A DNA stretch of 64,000 nucleotides from Acinetobacter sp. NIPH 2699 (GCF_022549355.1 NZ_JAKZGL010000013.1:1-64000); one strand, 5' to 3'; counted from the stretch's first letter, positions 35,341 to 45,921 are shown. The notes: generated from the letters alone by a model not told the origin. Program-made: numbers and translations.

Positions 35341-35376
35341 TTTTATGATTTTATAACCAAATACAAGCGAAAATGC

Positions 35377-35421
35377 AATAGGATTGTCGACAATAAAAAT
35401 AGAGGCTCTGGCAATCCTATT
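35377..35421. repeat. 10-bp inverted repeat spanning operator 2
   Basis: AATAGGATTG (35377-35386) and CAATCCTATT (35412-35421) are perfectly complementary across 25 bases. The left arm overlaps operator 2. Possible cruciform, or a hairpin in a transcript. Confidence 0.5.
35383..35394. promoter_or_regulatory. Operator 2 (ATTGTCGACAAT), perfect palindrome
   Basis: A perfect 12-bp palindrome 42 bases upstream of gntR, likely bound by the GntR regulator. Confidence 0.65.
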
Positions 35422-35583
35422 GGCTAAACACCCTGACTAAGCAAATCAACAATCAAATCGAAAATCATATTAAATATAGTAAAAACAAAAACTTATAAAA
35501 TATAGTCAATTAAATATTGATTTGATCTGTACCACATAATGGACTTTATTCTTTTTATACTACGACGATGGTATGACAGCTTG

Positions 35584-35595
35584 ATTGTAGACAAT
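35584..35595. promoter_or_regulatory. Operator 3 (ATTGTAGACAAT), upstream of tyrB
   Basis: The same ATTGTNNACAAT pattern 152 bases before the aminotransferase start, which raises the chance that tyrB is also under GntR control. Confidence 0.55.
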
Positions 35596-35746
35596 CCTGA
35601 TAATCTGTTGGTCTTTGACTGATTTTGTAAGTAAATACTGCACTAGAAATGCAAATAATAGAGTGCTTCATCTGCACTTTATTGGTACATTATTGGGCAT
35701 TCAAAAAACACCTCCATGCCCCTTGTTGAATAAAAGGACATTGTTA

Positions 35747-36952
35747 ATGTTTCAACATATCCCACCTTATGCAGGCGATCCAATTCTTTCATTAATGGAA
35801 CAGTTCAATGCTGATCCACGCGCTGAAAAGGTGAACCTCAGTATTGGTTTGTACTATAACGAAGACAGCATCGTTCCTCAGCTTGATACCATTATCGAAG
35901 CGCAAAAACGGATTGCACCGAAGAATACGCAAACCAAGCTTTATCTTCCAATGGAAGGTTTCAAACCTTACCGTGAAGCGATTCAAGCCTTATTGTTTGG
36001 CGCAAATAGCCCAGCAATTCAACAAGGTCGTGTTGCGACGATTCAAACATTGGGTGGTTCAGGTGCATTGAAAGTTGGTGCTGACTTTCTAAAAACATAT
36101 TTCCCAAATTCAGAAGTTTGGGTCAGCCAACCGACTTGGGATAACCATGTTGCCATCTTCAATGGTGCAGGCATCAAAAGTAATTTCTATCCATACTTCG
36201 ATGCTGAAACGCGTGGTGTCGATTTTGATGGCATGTTGTCTACGCTAAAAACATTGCCAGAACAAAGCATTGTGTTGTTACATCCTTGCTGCCATAACCC
36301 GACAGGTGCGGATTTGAATCCAGCACAATGGGATCAAGTGATTGCGGTATTAAAACAAGGCAATTTGATTCCATTCCTTGATATCGCTTACCAAGGTTTT
36401 GGCGATGGTATGGAACAAGACGCCTATGCGATTCGCGCACTAGACCAAGCGGGCTTAAACTTCATTGTCAGCAATTCATTCTCTAAAATCTTCTCACTTT
36501 ACGGTGAGCGTGTTGGTGGTTTGACATTTGTTTGTGACGATGCAGAAGCAGCGCAATGCACATTCGGTCAGTTAAAAGCGACTGTACGCCGCATCTACTC
36601 TAGCCCACCAACAACAGGTGCGTGGTTAGTAGATCAAGTGTTAAATGACGCTGAGCTAAATCAACAGTGGCAAGATGAAGTGAAAGAGATGCGTGAGCGT
36701 ATCCTTAAAATGCGTAGCATCTTGAGAGATGAATTGACCAAAGCATTGCCAGAACGTGATTTCAGCTACCTTGTGAATCAAAAAGGTATGTTCAGCTACA
36801 CAGGCTTAACCGCTGAACAAGTGGATACTTTACGTGAAGACTATGCGATCTATCTGGTGCGTAGTGGTCGTATTTGTGTTGCGGGTTTAAACATGAATAA
36901 TGTCTATAAAGTTGCAAAAGCGGTTGCGGAAGTTTTAGCAAAATCAGCTTAA
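35747..36952 (+). CDS. tyrB: Aromatic amino acid aminotransferase
   Basis: A 401-residue fold-type I aminotransferase of the AspC/TyrB group. The PLP lysine is in [34 protein letters not shown] and [12 protein letters not shown] are cofactor contacts; [13 protein letters not shown] carries the C-terminal substrate Arg. It transfers amino groups between aromatic amino acids or aspartate and 2-oxoglutarate. The ATG at 35747 has AAAAGGACA upstream; the longer frame to 35615 adds unrelated residues. It is divergent from gntR and followed by a strong terminator. Confidence 0.88.
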   Translation: MFQHIPPYAGDPILSLMEQFNADPRAEKVNLSIGLYYNEDSIVPQLDTIIEAQKRIAPKNTQTKLYLPMEGFKPYREAIQALLFGANSPAIQQGRVATIQTLGGSGALKVGADFLKTYFPNSEVWVSQPTWDNHVAIFNGAGIKSNFYPYFDAETRGVDFDGMLSTLKTLPEQSIVLLHPCCHNPTGADLNPAQWDQVIAVLKQGNLIPFLDIAYQGFGDGMEQDAYAIRALDQAGLNFIVSNSFSKIFSLYGERVGGLTFVCDDAEAAQCTFGQLKATVRRIYSSPPTTGAWLVDQVLNDAELNQQWQDEVKEMRERILKMRSILRDELTKALPERDFSYLVNQKGMFSYTGLTAEQVDTLREDYAIYLVRSGRICVAGLNMNNVYKVAKAVAEVLAKSA

Positions 36953-36974
36953 CACCATCTACACATCCTTACCA

Positions 36975-37006
36975 AAAATGGCTGTTTCAATTGAAGCAGC
37001 CATTTT
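36975..37006 (+). terminator. Terminator after tyrB
   Basis: AAAATGGCTG (36975-36984) pairs with CAGCCATTTT (36997-37006), followed by further T residues. It lies 22 bases beyond the tyrB stop. Confidence 0.85.
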
Positions 37007-37064
37007 TTATTTTACGATCCCTTTGTATACTGCTCAACAATGACAAATAACAGCGTAACTTCCA

Positions 37065-38435
37065 ATGACACAACTGACTTGCTTTAAAGCCTATGACATT
37101 CGCGGCAAACTGGGTACAGAGCTCAATGAAGAAATTGCCTATAAGATTGGTCGCGCTTATGGACAAATCTATCAACCAAAAACCATCGTGATCGGTTGTG
37201 ATATTCGTTTAAGCAGCGAAGGCTTAAAACAAGCCACCATTCGTGGTCTAAATGATGCAGGCATCAATGTGCTTGATTTAGGTATGACAGGGACTGAAGA
37301 AGTGTATTTCGGTGCATTCCATCTCGATGTTCAGGGTGGTATAGAAATCACTGCCAGCCACAACCCAATGGATTACAACGGCATGAAATTGGTGCGTGAA
37401 AATGCACGTCCAATCAGTGCTGATACTGGCTTAAAAGAAATTCAAGCTTTGGCTGAATCGGGGCGGTTCGTTGAAGTCGCACAGAACGGCACCACACAAC
37501 ACTATAATATTCTGCCTGAATTCATTGAGCACCTACTGACTTATATTGATCCACAAAAAATTAAACCACTTAAACTGGTGGTCAATGCAGGTAACGGTGC
37601 AGCAGGTCATGTCATTGATGCGATCGAACAGAAGTTCCAACAACTACACATTCCTATTGAATTTATTAAAATCCACCACGACGCTGATGGTACCTTCCCG
37701 AATGGTATTCCTAACCCGATCCTGATCGAAAACCGTGACAGCACTCGTGATGCTGTACTTAAACATCAAGCTGATATGGGAATTGCATGGGATGGGGACT
37801 TTGACCGTTGCTTCCTATTTGATGAAAAGGGGCAGTTCATAGAAGGCTATTATATCGTTGGGTTGCTAGCACAAGCTTTCTTGATCAAACAAGCAGGGGA
37901 GAAAATTGTTCATGATCCACGTCTTGTTTGGAATACCTTTGATATTGTGGAAAAATATCAAGGGATTGCGGTACAGTCAAAATCGGGGCATGCCTTTATT
38001 AAAGATGTGATGCGTGAACACAATGCCGTTTACGGCGGCGAAATGAGTGCACATCATTATTTCCGCGACTTTGCTTATTGCGATAGCGGTATGATCCCTT
38101 GGTTGCTCACGATTGCCCTACTCTCTGAAACAGGTCAAACCCTTTCAACTTTAGTTGAAAATATGATTGAAAAATTTCCATGTAGCGGTGAGATCAACTT
38201 TAAAGTCGCTGATACTCAGACAACGGTACAAAAGATCTTTGATCACTATGCCGATCAAAATCCACAGATCGACCGTACTGATGGGGTAAGTCTTGATTTC
38301 GGTGCTTGGCGTTTAAATGTGCGTGCCTCAAATACCGAGCCATTACTACGCTTAAATATTGAAAGTCGCGCCGATCAAAATCCACAACCGATGCAGGTTT
38401 ATGTCGATGAGTTGACGCATCTAATTTCAGCTTAG
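37065..38435 (+). CDS. pgm: Phosphomannomutase/phosphoglucomutase
   Basis: A 456-residue alpha-D-phosphohexomutase. The phosphoserine loop is [16 protein letters not shown], the metal loop is [16 protein letters not shown], the sugar-binding loop [10 protein letters not shown], and the phosphate-binding loop is [14 protein letters not shown]. It interconverts the 1- and 6-phosphates of glucose or mannose for the capsule precursor pool. In Acinetobacter K loci pgm marks one boundary. Here it is rightward while the rest of the precursor genes are leftward. There is no clear RBS before the ATG. Confidence 0.92.
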   Translation: MTQLTCFKAYDIRGKLGTELNEEIAYKIGRAYGQIYQPKTIVIGCDIRLSSEGLKQATIRGLNDAGINVLDLGMTGTEEVYFGAFHLDVQGGIEITASHNPMDYNGMKLVRENARPISADTGLKEIQALAESGRFVEVAQNGTTQHYNILPEFIEHLLTYIDPQKIKPLKLVVNAGNGAAGHVIDAIEQKFQQLHIPIEFIKIHHDADGTFPNGIPNPILIENRDSTRDAVLKHQADMGIAWDGDFDRCFLFDEKGQFIEGYYIVGLLAQAFLIKQAGEKIVHDPRLVWNTFDIVEKYQGIAVQSKSGHAFIKDVMREHNAVYGGEMSAHHYFRDFAYCDSGMIPWLLTIALLSETGQTLSTLVENMIEKFPCSGEINFKVADTQTTVQKIFDHYADQNPQIDRTDGVSLDFGAWRLNVRASNTEPLLRLNIESRADQNPQPMQVYVDELTHLISA

Positions 38436-38443
38436 TAAACAAA

Positions 38444-38480
38444 AGAAGGAAATCTTTTTAGACCAAAAAGATTTCCTTCT
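38444..38480. terminator. Bidirectional terminator between pgm and gpi
   Basis: A perfect 16-bp inverted repeat (AGAAGGAAATCTTTTT / AAAAAGATTTCCTTCT) with a 5-base loop, placed between two convergent genes. Confidence 0.85.
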
Positions 38481-38500
38481 ATCTATAGAACAATCGCTTT

Positions 38501-40174
38501 TTAAGTTTCTGTCTTGCCTAATAATATTTTCAATAGACCCTGTGTCGATGCATCAAATATAGATAAATCCTCTTGCTCACGGTTTAAAATCGGCAAAAGC
38601 TGATTAGCAATCTCTTTGCCTTTTTCCACACCCCATTGATCAAAGGGATTGATATTCCATAACACCGACTGCACAAAAACTTTATGCTCATAAAGTGCAA
38701 TCAACATACCTAAACTATACGGATTCAACTCTTTTAATAAAATGGTCGAACTTGGCTGATTGCCTTCATATTGCTTGTATGCGGGTAAATCTTTAAGCTC
38801 ATCTGCTGCCAGCGCCTGATTGCCAAATGCCAATAAACGAGATTGCGCTAAACAATTCGATAATGCGAGATGATGCTGCTCAACCAATGCATCAGCACTT
38901 TCGACATAGGTAAACTGATTAGCATTGTAGCGCTTAACTGGAGCAATAAAATCACAGCTAACTGAATGTGTCCCTTGATGTAATAACTGATAGAACGCAT
39001 GCTGCGCATTTGGTCCTACTTCGCCCCATACAATTGGGCAAGTGGCCATAGCGACCTTCTCACCATTACGTTGGGTCGATTTACCATTGGACTCCATTTC
39101 TAATTGTTGCAAATAGGAGGCAAAATATTTAAGTCGTCCATCATAAGGCAAGACTGCATGGGTCTGAATATCAAGAAAATTATTATTCCACACACCCAAC
39201 AGTCCCATTAAGACAGGGATATTTTGAGCAAACGGTGCCGTTTGGAAATGTTGATCAATCGCATAAGCACCCGCTAAAAACTGCTTGAATCCGTCTACAC
39301 CAATCATTAAAGCAATGGGTAAACCAATACATGACCACAATGAATAACGGCCACCCACCCAGTCCCACAATAGCAGTTGCTTATCAGGGGCAATGCCCCA
39401 TTCCGTCATTTTTTCTGCTTTGGTTGAAACACCAATAAAATGGTTTTTCAAGATTTTTGTATCTGTGCCCAAGGCTTTTTCTAACCATTGGCGTACCGTT
39501 TCAGCATTCGAAAGCGTGTCAATCGTGCCAAAAGATTTTGACGAAATAATAAATAAGGTTGTTTCAGGACGAAGCTGATGCAGTAACGCGGAAAGCTGAC
39601 TGCCATCCATGGTCGAAACAAAATGAACATCCAAGGGTTTTGCTGTCTTGACCTTAAAATCTGACAATGCATGCGTCACCATCAATGGACCTAAATCAGA
39701 CCCCCCGACTCCAATATTCACCACATCCTGAATAACCTCACCTGTCGCACCGCGATATTGTCCAGTATGAATCTTTTCCACCAAAGCATACATTTTCTCA
39801 AGTTGTACTTGAACTTGTTGATTAACAGCAGAAAAGTCCTGATTGGTTTTCGGTAAGCGCAATGCCCAATGCATCGCAGCACGATGCTCAGTGAAATTAA
39901 TCTGCTCTGATGAAAATAGTTTTTTGATCCATTGACTGAGATCTTGGCTATGCGCTAAATCAACCAAACCGTCAAGAATATTTTGATCAATTCGATGTTT
40001 ACTAAAATCTAAAACAATTTGGTCATATTCCACAGAAAACTTGGTAAAACGTGAAGCGTCTGCTGCAAATAGTTGCTTGAGATGAGCCTCTTTAAGCTGT
40101 TCTTGCAAAGAGGATAAATGTTCCAATACAACACGCTGATTCTTGACAGGAAATGGATGAAGATTATTGACCAT
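38501..40174 (-). CDS. gpi: Glucose-6-phosphate isomerase
   Basis: A 557-residue isomerase. Family motifs are [33 protein letters not shown] and the C-terminal [26 protein letters not shown]. It interconverts glucose-6-phosphate and fructose-6-phosphate, linking central metabolism to UDP-sugar and amino-sugar supply. It begins two bases after ugd ends, and the operon galU-ugd-gpi ends at the terminator beyond it. Confidence 0.94.
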   Translation of the reverse strand: MVNNLHPFPVKNQRVVLEHLSSLQEQLKEAHLKQLFAADASRFTKFSVEYDQIVLDFSKHRIDQNILDGLVDLAHSQDLSQWIKKLFSSEQINFTEHRAAMHWALRLPKTNQDFSAVNQQVQVQLEKMYALVEKIHTGQYRGATGEVIQDVVNIGVGGSDLGPLMVTHALSDFKVKTAKPLDVHFVSTMDGSQLSALLHQLRPETTLFIISSKSFGTIDTLSNAETVRQWLEKALGTDTKILKNHFIGVSTKAEKMTEWGIAPDKQLLLWDWVGGRYSLWSCIGLPIALMIGVDGFKQFLAGAYAIDQHFQTAPFAQNIPVLMGLLGVWNNNFLDIQTHAVLPYDGRLKYFASYLQQLEMESNGKSTQRNGEKVAMATCPIVWGEVGPNAQHAFYQLLHQGTHSVSCDFIAPVKRYNANQFTYVESADALVEQHHLALSNCLAQSRLLAFGNQALAADELKDLPAYKQYEGNQPSSTILLKELNPYSLGMLIALYEHKVFVQSVLWNINPFDQWGVEKGKEIANQLLPILNREQEDLSIFDASTQGLLKILLGKTET

Positions 40175-40176
40175 AA

Positions 40177-41436
40177 TTAACGCCCCACCCCCATATATGC
40201 AAAACCTTGTGCCTTCACATACTGTGGATCATAAATATTACGTCCATCTAAAATGAGAGGATGTGCCATGCACTGCGCCAATTGTTTAAAGTCAGGACTC
40301 CAATATTGTTTCCACGCCGTTAAGACACATAAACCATGTACATTTTGCACAGCCTCATATTGATCATCACATAAAATCAGATCATCTCGCTGACCATACA
40401 TCGTACTAATTTCTTCTAAGGCTTGCGGATCATGTAACTGAACAGTTACCCCCTGCGCCCAGAGTGCAGCCAACATTTGATGAATCGGGGACTGTTGAAT
40501 ACTCGAGGTATTCTCTTTAAAAGAAGCTCCCCAAATGGCAACTGTTTTGCCTTGTAAATCACCGTGGTAATAATTCCAAAACTTACGGAATAAGATTTCT
40601 TTCTGCTGCTCGTTGATCTCCCAAACTTGAGCAAGCAATTGGCTTTTGACCCCTGTATTGGCCACAGTATTGGAAAGCGTCAAAATATCATGTGAAAAGT
40701 TTTCACCACCAAAACCAGCACCAGGCGCTAAATAAGCAGTGCCAATCCGATTATCCGCAGCCATTCCCTGACGGACTGAAGCAATATCAATGCCTAACTT
40801 TTCTGCCACAACCGCAAGATCATTGATATAACTAATCCGTGTCGCCAACATGCCAGAAATACTCAACTTAGTAAATTCCGCATCTAAAACCGGCATAAAT
40901 AAATAATGCTGTGCTAAAGGAAAAAAGGGTCTTAACAGCTCTTTCACTTTGGCTTGCACATCCACCTGAATACATCCAACGATTAGTTGTTTTGCCTCTG
41001 TTAAGCTCTGTAAAGCATTTCCTTCCTGAACGGTATCAGGTAAATAGACCCAGTCATCATCTGACAATATCTGTAGGAATCTTTCTGTGCCATGCAAACC
41101 AAAAGTTGAAGCATTGATCATCAATTTTGGATGAATAATCGGACGTTGTTTAAGAGCATTTAATAATTGATAAACTTGCGGTTCTTGAGTCTGATTAAAA
41201 CTAAACAGGTAGGCATCAATATCTAAAGGTATTTGTTCCAAGTCACTATACTTTAGAAAACCGCTTTGTCGTTGCTTCTCCAATAAATGACTGACATTTT
41301 CATCATGAAATGAATATTGCAGTTCATCCGTTGCAACATGGAGATGCGAACACCAATATACGTTATGCCCTGACTCCGACAATAACGCGGACATTACCCC
41401 TGCATATAAAGTATTACCAAAGATTGCGACTTTCAT
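40177..41436 (-). CDS. ugd: UDP-glucose 6-dehydrogenase, atypical (no catalytic Cys)
   Basis: A 419-residue UDP-glucose dehydrogenase homolog. The N-terminal nucleotide-binding loop is [20 protein letters not shown] rather than the usual GxGYVG. The middle helix [25 protein letters not shown] and the C-terminal [22 protein letters not shown] match the family. The expected active-site motif GGSCFPKD reads [16 protein letters not shown] instead, so the nucleophilic Cys is Asn. A. baumannii Ugd proteins seem to share this divergence as far as I recall. The activity may therefore be altered. It lies in the galU-ugd-gpi order of other K loci. Confidence 0.82.
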   Translation of the reverse strand: MKVAIFGNTLYAGVMSALLSESGHNVYWCSHLHVATDELQYSFHDENVSHLLEKQRQSGFLKYSDLEQIPLDIDAYLFSFNQTQEPQVYQLLNALKQRPIIHPKLMINASTFGLHGTERFLQILSDDDWVYLPDTVQEGNALQSLTEAKQLIVGCIQVDVQAKVKELLRPFFPLAQHYLFMPVLDAEFTKLSISGMLATRISYINDLAVVAEKLGIDIASVRQGMAADNRIGTAYLAPGAGFGGENFSHDILTLSNTVANTGVKSQLLAQVWEINEQQKEILFRKFWNYYHGDLQGKTVAIWGASFKENTSSIQQSPIHQMLAALWAQGVTVQLHDPQALEEISTMYGQRDDLILCDDQYEAVQNVHGLCVLTAWKQYWSPDFKQLAQCMAHPLILDGRNIYDPQYVKAQGFAYMGVGR

Positions 41437-41447
41437 AACTACTTACC

Positions 41448-42326
41448 TTAAAGCGCTAATTCTTGAATTAAGCCCTTAAACTCTACACCCAATTTGGGAT
41501 GTTCAAGACCATAATGCAATACCGCTTTGAGATATCCGATCTTGCTCCCGCAATCAAAAGTTTGACCTTTCATACGATAAGCTTCGACTGTCTGTGACTG
41601 CTGTAATGCCGCAATCGCATCAGTCAATTGAATTTCATTTCCAGCCCCACGTGGTGTTGTTTCTAACAATGCCATGATTTGCGCTGGCAAAATATAACGC
41701 CCCACCACCGACAAATTCGAGGGTGCGCTGCCCACTGCTGGCTTTTCAACAATCCCTTGCATGATGACACTTTCACCCTCATTCGGTGAAACGGCAACAT
41801 CCACAATACCATATTGATCAACCAAATGATCAGGCACAGCTTCAACCATAATCTGGGACGCTTGAGAGTGTTGAAATCGCTGAATCATCAAAGACAGATC
41901 ATTCTCTGTATGCTGATTATTTTTAACTAAAACATCGGGTAATAACACCGCAAAAGCCTCATCACCCACAATATCTTTGGCACACAATACTGCATGACCT
42001 AATCCTAAAGGTTGGGGCTGGCGTACACTGACCACACTGACATGCTTAGGTAAAATATCAGTAATTTCTTTGAGTAAATCAAATTTCTTTTTTTGTTCTA
42101 GCGTGGTTTCAAGCTCAAAATTACGATCAAAATAATTCTCAATCGAAGCCTTGGAGGAGTGAGTGACTAAAATAATCTGTTCAATACCTGCCTCGACCGC
42201 TTCCCGAACCACATATTCAATTGCTGGACGATCGACCACCGTGACCATTTCCTTTGGAATTGACTTACTCGCTGGTAAAAACCGTGTACCTAAACCTGCA
42301 ACAGGTAAAATGGCTTTTTTAATCAT
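41448..42326 (-). CDS. galU: UTP-glucose-1-phosphate uridylyltransferase
   Basis: A 292-residue nucleotidyltransferase. It starts KKAILPVAGLGTRFLPASKS followed by IPKEMVTVVDRPAIEYVV, the nucleotide-binding and signature region. It also has VRQPQPLGLGHAVLCA, VLLPDVLV and the C-terminal YRMKGQTFDCGSKIGYLKA. It makes UDP-glucose. The ATG at 42326 has GAGAGAA upstream; the longer frame to 42392 runs into gdr. It sits 13 bases after gdr. Confidence 0.92.
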   Translation of the reverse strand: MIKKAILPVAGLGTRFLPASKSIPKEMVTVVDRPAIEYVVREAVEAGIEQIILVTHSSKASIENYFDRNFELETTLEQKKKFDLLKEITDILPKHVSVVSVRQPQPLGLGHAVLCAKDIVGDEAFAVLLPDVLVKNNQHTENDLSLMIQRFQHSQASQIMVEAVPDHLVDQYGIVDVAVSPNEGESVIMQGIVEKPAVGSAPSNLSVVGRYILPAQIMALLETTPRGAGNEIQLTDAIAALQQSQTVEAYRMKGQTFDCGSKIGYLKAVLHYGLEHPKLGVEFKGLIQELAL

Positions 42327-42339
42327 ATTCTCTCTCAAT

Positions 42340-44214
42340 TTAGTTAACTCGAACGTCACCGCTACGTTTATACCCATCAACATAATGTTCAAGCTGCGTT
42401 AAAGCCCAATCCACATCATGGTCAACTGCGGTCATTTGATTAATTTTAGCAAAGATCGCTTGTACTTCTTGTAAAGGATAATGCTTTTCAAATGACCGTA
42501 AAATCCGAGTATGTTGCGTATATTCAGTATTATCCTGATCAATCAAAAGTTCTTCATATAGCTTTTCACCTGGGCGTAAACCACTATAAGCAATTTCAAT
42601 GTCCCCTGTGCTTGAACCAGTCTCACGAACTTTTAGACCACTCAATTTGATCATTTGACGTGCCAAATCTTGAATTCGAACAGGTTCACCCATGTCCAAC
42701 AAGAACACATCTCCACCTGACCCTAATGCTCCCGCTTGAATCACAAGCTGCGATGCTTCAGGAATGGTCATAAAATAACGCGTTACATCTGGATGAGTCA
42801 CGGTAATCGGACCGCCCACTGCGATTTGCTGTTTAAACAAGGGCACCACTGAACCTGAAGAACCTAGGACATTCCCAAAACGGACAATACTAATTTGAGT
42901 AGGGGGTTTAGTTTCAGCAACCGCTTGGCAATATAACTCTGCCATACGCTTAGATGCTCCCATGACATTGGTCGGTCGAACTGCTTTATCGGTCGAAATC
43001 AATACAAATGTTTCAACGCCTTTTTCTACCGCTGCATTTAAACTATTTGCAGTACCAATCGCATTATTTTTTAAACCTGCAATTGGATTACATTCAACTA
43101 AAGGCACATGTTTATACGCGGCTGCGTGATAGACCGTTTGCACTTGATATTGTTCAATAATTCGTTCTAGCTTGTGTTGATCTTGCACCGTACCCAAAAT
43201 CGATACAATCTCACAGTTTGCAGTTAAGCGTAATTCCTTATCAATACTATATAAGGCAAATTCGGTTAACTCATATAAAACCAATAATTTCGGTTGATTC
43301 TTAATAATTTGACGACACAGCTCTGAGCCAATCGAACCACCTGCACCAGTGACCATCACAACTTTATTTTGAATATTTTTAACCAAAAGATGGGCAATAG
43401 GCGGAATAGGATCACGCCCGAGTAAATCAATAATATCAACTTCTTGAATATCAGAAACTCGGATTTCTCCATCAACTAACTGGGTCAAGCCTGGTAATTC
43501 AGTTATCTTTAACCCAGAAGATTCAAATTGTTGAATAATTTCAGTTTTTCGTACTCGCCCAACCGAAGGAAGTGCAAGTAAAATTTCATCAATATGTTCT
43601 TTTTCAAAACGCTGTAAGGCTTTTTCAACAGAATAAACCTTTAAACCGCCAACGATTTGCCCTTGTAACGAAGCATAATCATCAATAAAAAAGATCGGAA
43701 GATGGTCATCTGAACGATGTAATGCCGCTGCAATTTGTTGTCCTGCATCACCTGCACCATAAATCGCGATCCGTTTGCGTCCCAACTCTGAATAAAATGA
43801 AACTTTGACCACGAAACGAATAAACGCTCGACTCGTCCAAACCCACGTAAACATCATAAAACCAAACATAAACGGAATAGACATCGGAATATGTGCTTTG
43901 GTGATATATGTGAGTGCATATAAAGCCAGCATGGTCAAAAAAACAGCCAATGCGAGTTTGACAATAAAGACTTCATTAAAGGTTCGGACAATAAAACGAT
44001 AGACGCCTGTAACGGCAAGACAACTAATCGCAATCAAACTAACGAGCAAAGATCCATGATCAATGCCTGAAACAACATCTGCTTTCAAATCAAATAAACG
44101 AATGACATAACACAGCCACAAAATGACAGGAAAAGCTAAGATATCCAAAATAACAAGGAAAAATTGTTTATACAGCCTAGGCGCTGAGGCAAATTGATGA
44201 ATAATCTTTTTCAC
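42340..44214 (-). CDS. gdr: WbpM-like UDP-GlcNAc 4,6-dehydratase
   Basis: A 624-residue membrane-anchored dehydratase. There are four N-terminal helices, then a first Rossmann segment (RIAIYGAGDAGQQIAAALHR), and the catalytic SDR domain beginning at VMVTGAGGSIGSELCRQI. The signature STDKAVRPTNVMGASKRMAE has Met where classical SDRs have Tyr, as in WbpM/CapD. It converts UDP-GlcNAc to the 4-keto-6-deoxy sugar, the precursor of QuiNAc, FucNAc or diamino sugars. It is separated from the upstream acetyltransferase gene by a probable terminator. Confidence 0.88.
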   Translation of the reverse strand: MKKIIHQFASAPRLYKQFFLVILDILAFPVILWLCYVIRLFDLKADVVSGIDHGSLLVSLIAISCLAVTGVYRFIVRTFNEVFIVKLALAVFLTMLALYALTYITKAHIPMSIPFMFGFMMFTWVWTSRAFIRFVVKVSFYSELGRKRIAIYGAGDAGQQIAAALHRSDDHLPIFFIDDYASLQGQIVGGLKVYSVEKALQRFEKEHIDEILLALPSVGRVRKTEIIQQFESSGLKITELPGLTQLVDGEIRVSDIQEVDIIDLLGRDPIPPIAHLLVKNIQNKVVMVTGAGGSIGSELCRQIIKNQPKLLVLYELTEFALYSIDKELRLTANCEIVSILGTVQDQHKLERIIEQYQVQTVYHAAAYKHVPLVECNPIAGLKNNAIGTANSLNAAVEKGVETFVLISTDKAVRPTNVMGASKRMAELYCQAVAETKPPTQISIVRFGNVLGSSGSVVPLFKQQIAVGGPITVTHPDVTRYFMTIPEASQLVIQAGALGSGGDVFLLDMGEPVRIQDLARQMIKLSGLKVRETGSSTGDIEIAYSGLRPGEKLYEELLIDQDNTEYTQHTRILRSFEKHYPLQEVQAIFAKINQMTAVDHDVDWALTQLEHYVDGYKRSGDVRVN

Positions 44215-44310
44215 AGTGATCTTCTAATCATCCCACATTCAGTTTGATCTTTATACGCACTTCTAATGTAACTGAAAATAACTTTTACACATCAAATACG
44301 CAATACTTAA

Positions 44311-44343
44311 AATAGCAGGATACATATCTCATATCCCACTATT
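44311..44343 (-). terminator. Probable terminator upstream of gdr
   Basis: AATAGCAGGATA (44311-44322) and TATCCCACTATT (44332-44343) pair at ten of twelve positions. Leftward transcription then meets TTTTAA. It would end the long biosynthetic operon and leave gdr-galU-ugd-gpi on its own promoter. Confidence 0.55.
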
Positions 44344-44377
44344 TTCTTTGATTTAATTTTCAATTTTAGCTACATAT

Positions 44378-44923
44378 TTAATGAGCAAGAATTGAACCCG
44401 CTGCTAAAAAAGTAAACGGTGCTACTGTTTTATTTCCTGTAATTTTAACCCCAACACTGAGATGTGAAAACATTCCTATCTCACTATCATGATCAATCGC
44501 CGAGGCTAGGTTTACAATCACACCATCTTCAATTTTGACATCAACGCCAACAATACATCCTGCCATAATACAAACGCCTTCTCCAAGTTCAGCAGTAGCA
44601 CTAATTATCGCAGACGGATGAATCACTGTGGCGATAGGAATAGCCAATTCTTTTAGTTGTTGAAACCAAACCTGTCTGACCTGATTATTTCCGACAGCTG
44701 GAATTGCTGCGGTAATAGTAGTCATAAGCGTTGGTATCATCTCTATATTAGCTACAATCGGAAAGCCAGCCAATTCTGTTTTCTGCGGCCAACTATCATC
44801 AGCAAATACAATACTGCTCCATTGACCTGATAGGAAAGCAGCTTCCGCGACAGATTTTCCATGGCCACCAGCACCTAGGATTAATAAAACATCTTGTTTA
44901 TGCACTTTCTGTCTTACCTGCAC
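44378..44923 (-). CDS. Sugar acetyltransferase (PglD/NeuD-like), shorter than usual
   Basis: A 181-residue protein with the PglD/NeuD-type N-terminal domain (LLILGAGGHGKSVAEAAFL) followed by left-handed beta-helix hexapeptide repeats (VIHPSAIISATAELGEGVCIMAG). The acetyl-CoA contact region VNLASAIDHDSEIGMFSHLS keeps the conserved His-Asp pair. It ends at TFLAAGSILAH, earlier than the usual 205-220 residues. It could acetylate an amino sugar (4-amino) or O-acetylate the capsule. No aminotransferase other than the GlcNAc3NAcA-type one is present. It overlaps the next gene by 26 bases. Confidence 0.7.
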   Translation of the reverse strand: MQVRQKVHKQDVLLILGAGGHGKSVAEAAFLSGQWSSIVFADDSWPQKTELAGFPIVANIEMIPTLMTTITAAIPAVGNNQVRQVWFQQLKELAIPIATVIHPSAIISATAELGEGVCIMAGCIVGVDVKIEDGVIVNLASAIDHDSEIGMFSHLSVGVKITGNKTVAPFTFLAAGSILAH

Positions 44924-45914
44924 CGAAATATACAGCTAGAAAAACCAACGGAGTATAAGCGATCAAAATTAAGAGTTCTGGCATTAAATAATGCTGGGTT
45001 GTTAAATAAGCAAGCGGTAATAACCATAAAACATTTAATGCCAAAACACCCAAAGTAACAACAGTATGACTATTATACTTTCTAGACGCATATTGATAGG
45101 CATGGCTTCGATGTGCATCATACATCTTATGACCATTGATCACACGACGAATCAGAGTAAAGGTTGCATCAACGACGAATATCCCCAAACAGATTAACCA
45201 AGCACAAAATAAGGCAACATCTTGTTTTAATGCAATCAAAGCAAGAATACCCAAAATCAGCCCTAGAAAGCCGCTACAAGCATCTCCCATAAAAATTCGA
45301 GCTTTGGGAAAGTTCCATAATAAGAAACCAGCAGTACACGCTGCTAATAGAAAAAGTGCCTGACTCGACAAATCCGATGCAAATAAGACATAAATGCCAC
45401 CGATGCTCAAGGTCGCTGTGATCGCTTCTATACTGGCAATACCGTTAATGCCATCCATAAAGTTATATAGATTCAGTAACCAAACTAAAAAAAGTACCGC
45501 AATAATATTGGCGAACCATCCCAACTGAAGACTGTCATTAAATAATCCGACTTCAGAAAAACCACCTAAAGACACCACGACACCAATCGCAACAAGAAAA
45601 TGAACTGCTAATCGCGCCAAAGCATTAATATGTCCGTGATCGTCCAAGAAACCCAACAATGCGATTGTAAAACCAGCTGAGATTAGGGTTAAGCCAATGT
45701 GTTGAGATAAATACCCAAGATAAATAAGCAACATCAGCCCTAAAAGATAGCTAACAACAACTGCAACACCTCCGCCTCGTGGTGTCGGGGTACTATGTGA
45801 ACTTCGCTCGTTGGGGTTATCTATGATATTTCTTTTTAATGCGTAATTTCGCATATACCCTACTAAGAAAAATGCAACCAAAAAGCTCACTATAGGCATT
45901 AAAAGAATTGACAT
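44898..45914 (-). CDS. Initiating glycosyltransferase (WecA/WbpL-like)
   Basis: A 338-residue multispanning member of the MraY/WecA/WbpL family. Motifs are IIDNPNERSSHSTPTPRGGG (nucleotide and metal site), GFLDDHGHINALARLAVHF, LYNFMDGINGIASIEAI and FPKARIFMGDACSGFLG with the catalytic Asp pairs. It transfers a HexNAc-1-phosphate (by analogy with WbpL, D-FucNAc or D-QuiNAc) to undecaprenyl phosphate at the inner membrane and so begins each repeat unit. It corresponds to the ItrB type in Acinetobacter K-locus terms. Sugar identity is inferred. Confidence 0.87.
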   Translation of the reverse strand: MSILLMPIVSFLVAFFLVGYMRNYALKRNIIDNPNERSSHSTPTPRGGGVAVVVSYLLGLMLLIYLGYLSQHIGLTLISAGFTIALLGFLDDHGHINALARLAVHFLVAIGVVVSLGGFSEVGLFNDSLQLGWFANIIAVLFLVWLLNLYNFMDGINGIASIEAITATLSIGGIYVLFASDLSSQALFLLAACTAGFLLWNFPKARIFMGDACSGFLGLILGILALIALKQDVALFCAWLICLGIFVVDATFTLIRRVINGHKMYDAHRSHAYQYASRKYNSHTVVTLGVLALNVLWLLPLAYLTTQHYLMPELLILIAYTPLVFLAVYFGAGKTESA

Positions 45915-45921
45915 GTTTTAC

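Larger units (their letters stand above)
35341..35746. other. Divergent promoter region gntR-tyrB
   Basis: A 406-base gene-free region holding two further ATTGTNNACAAT palindromes and an inverted repeat (35377-35421). It must carry both promoters. It is very AT-rich between 35440 and 35540. Confidence 0.75.
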
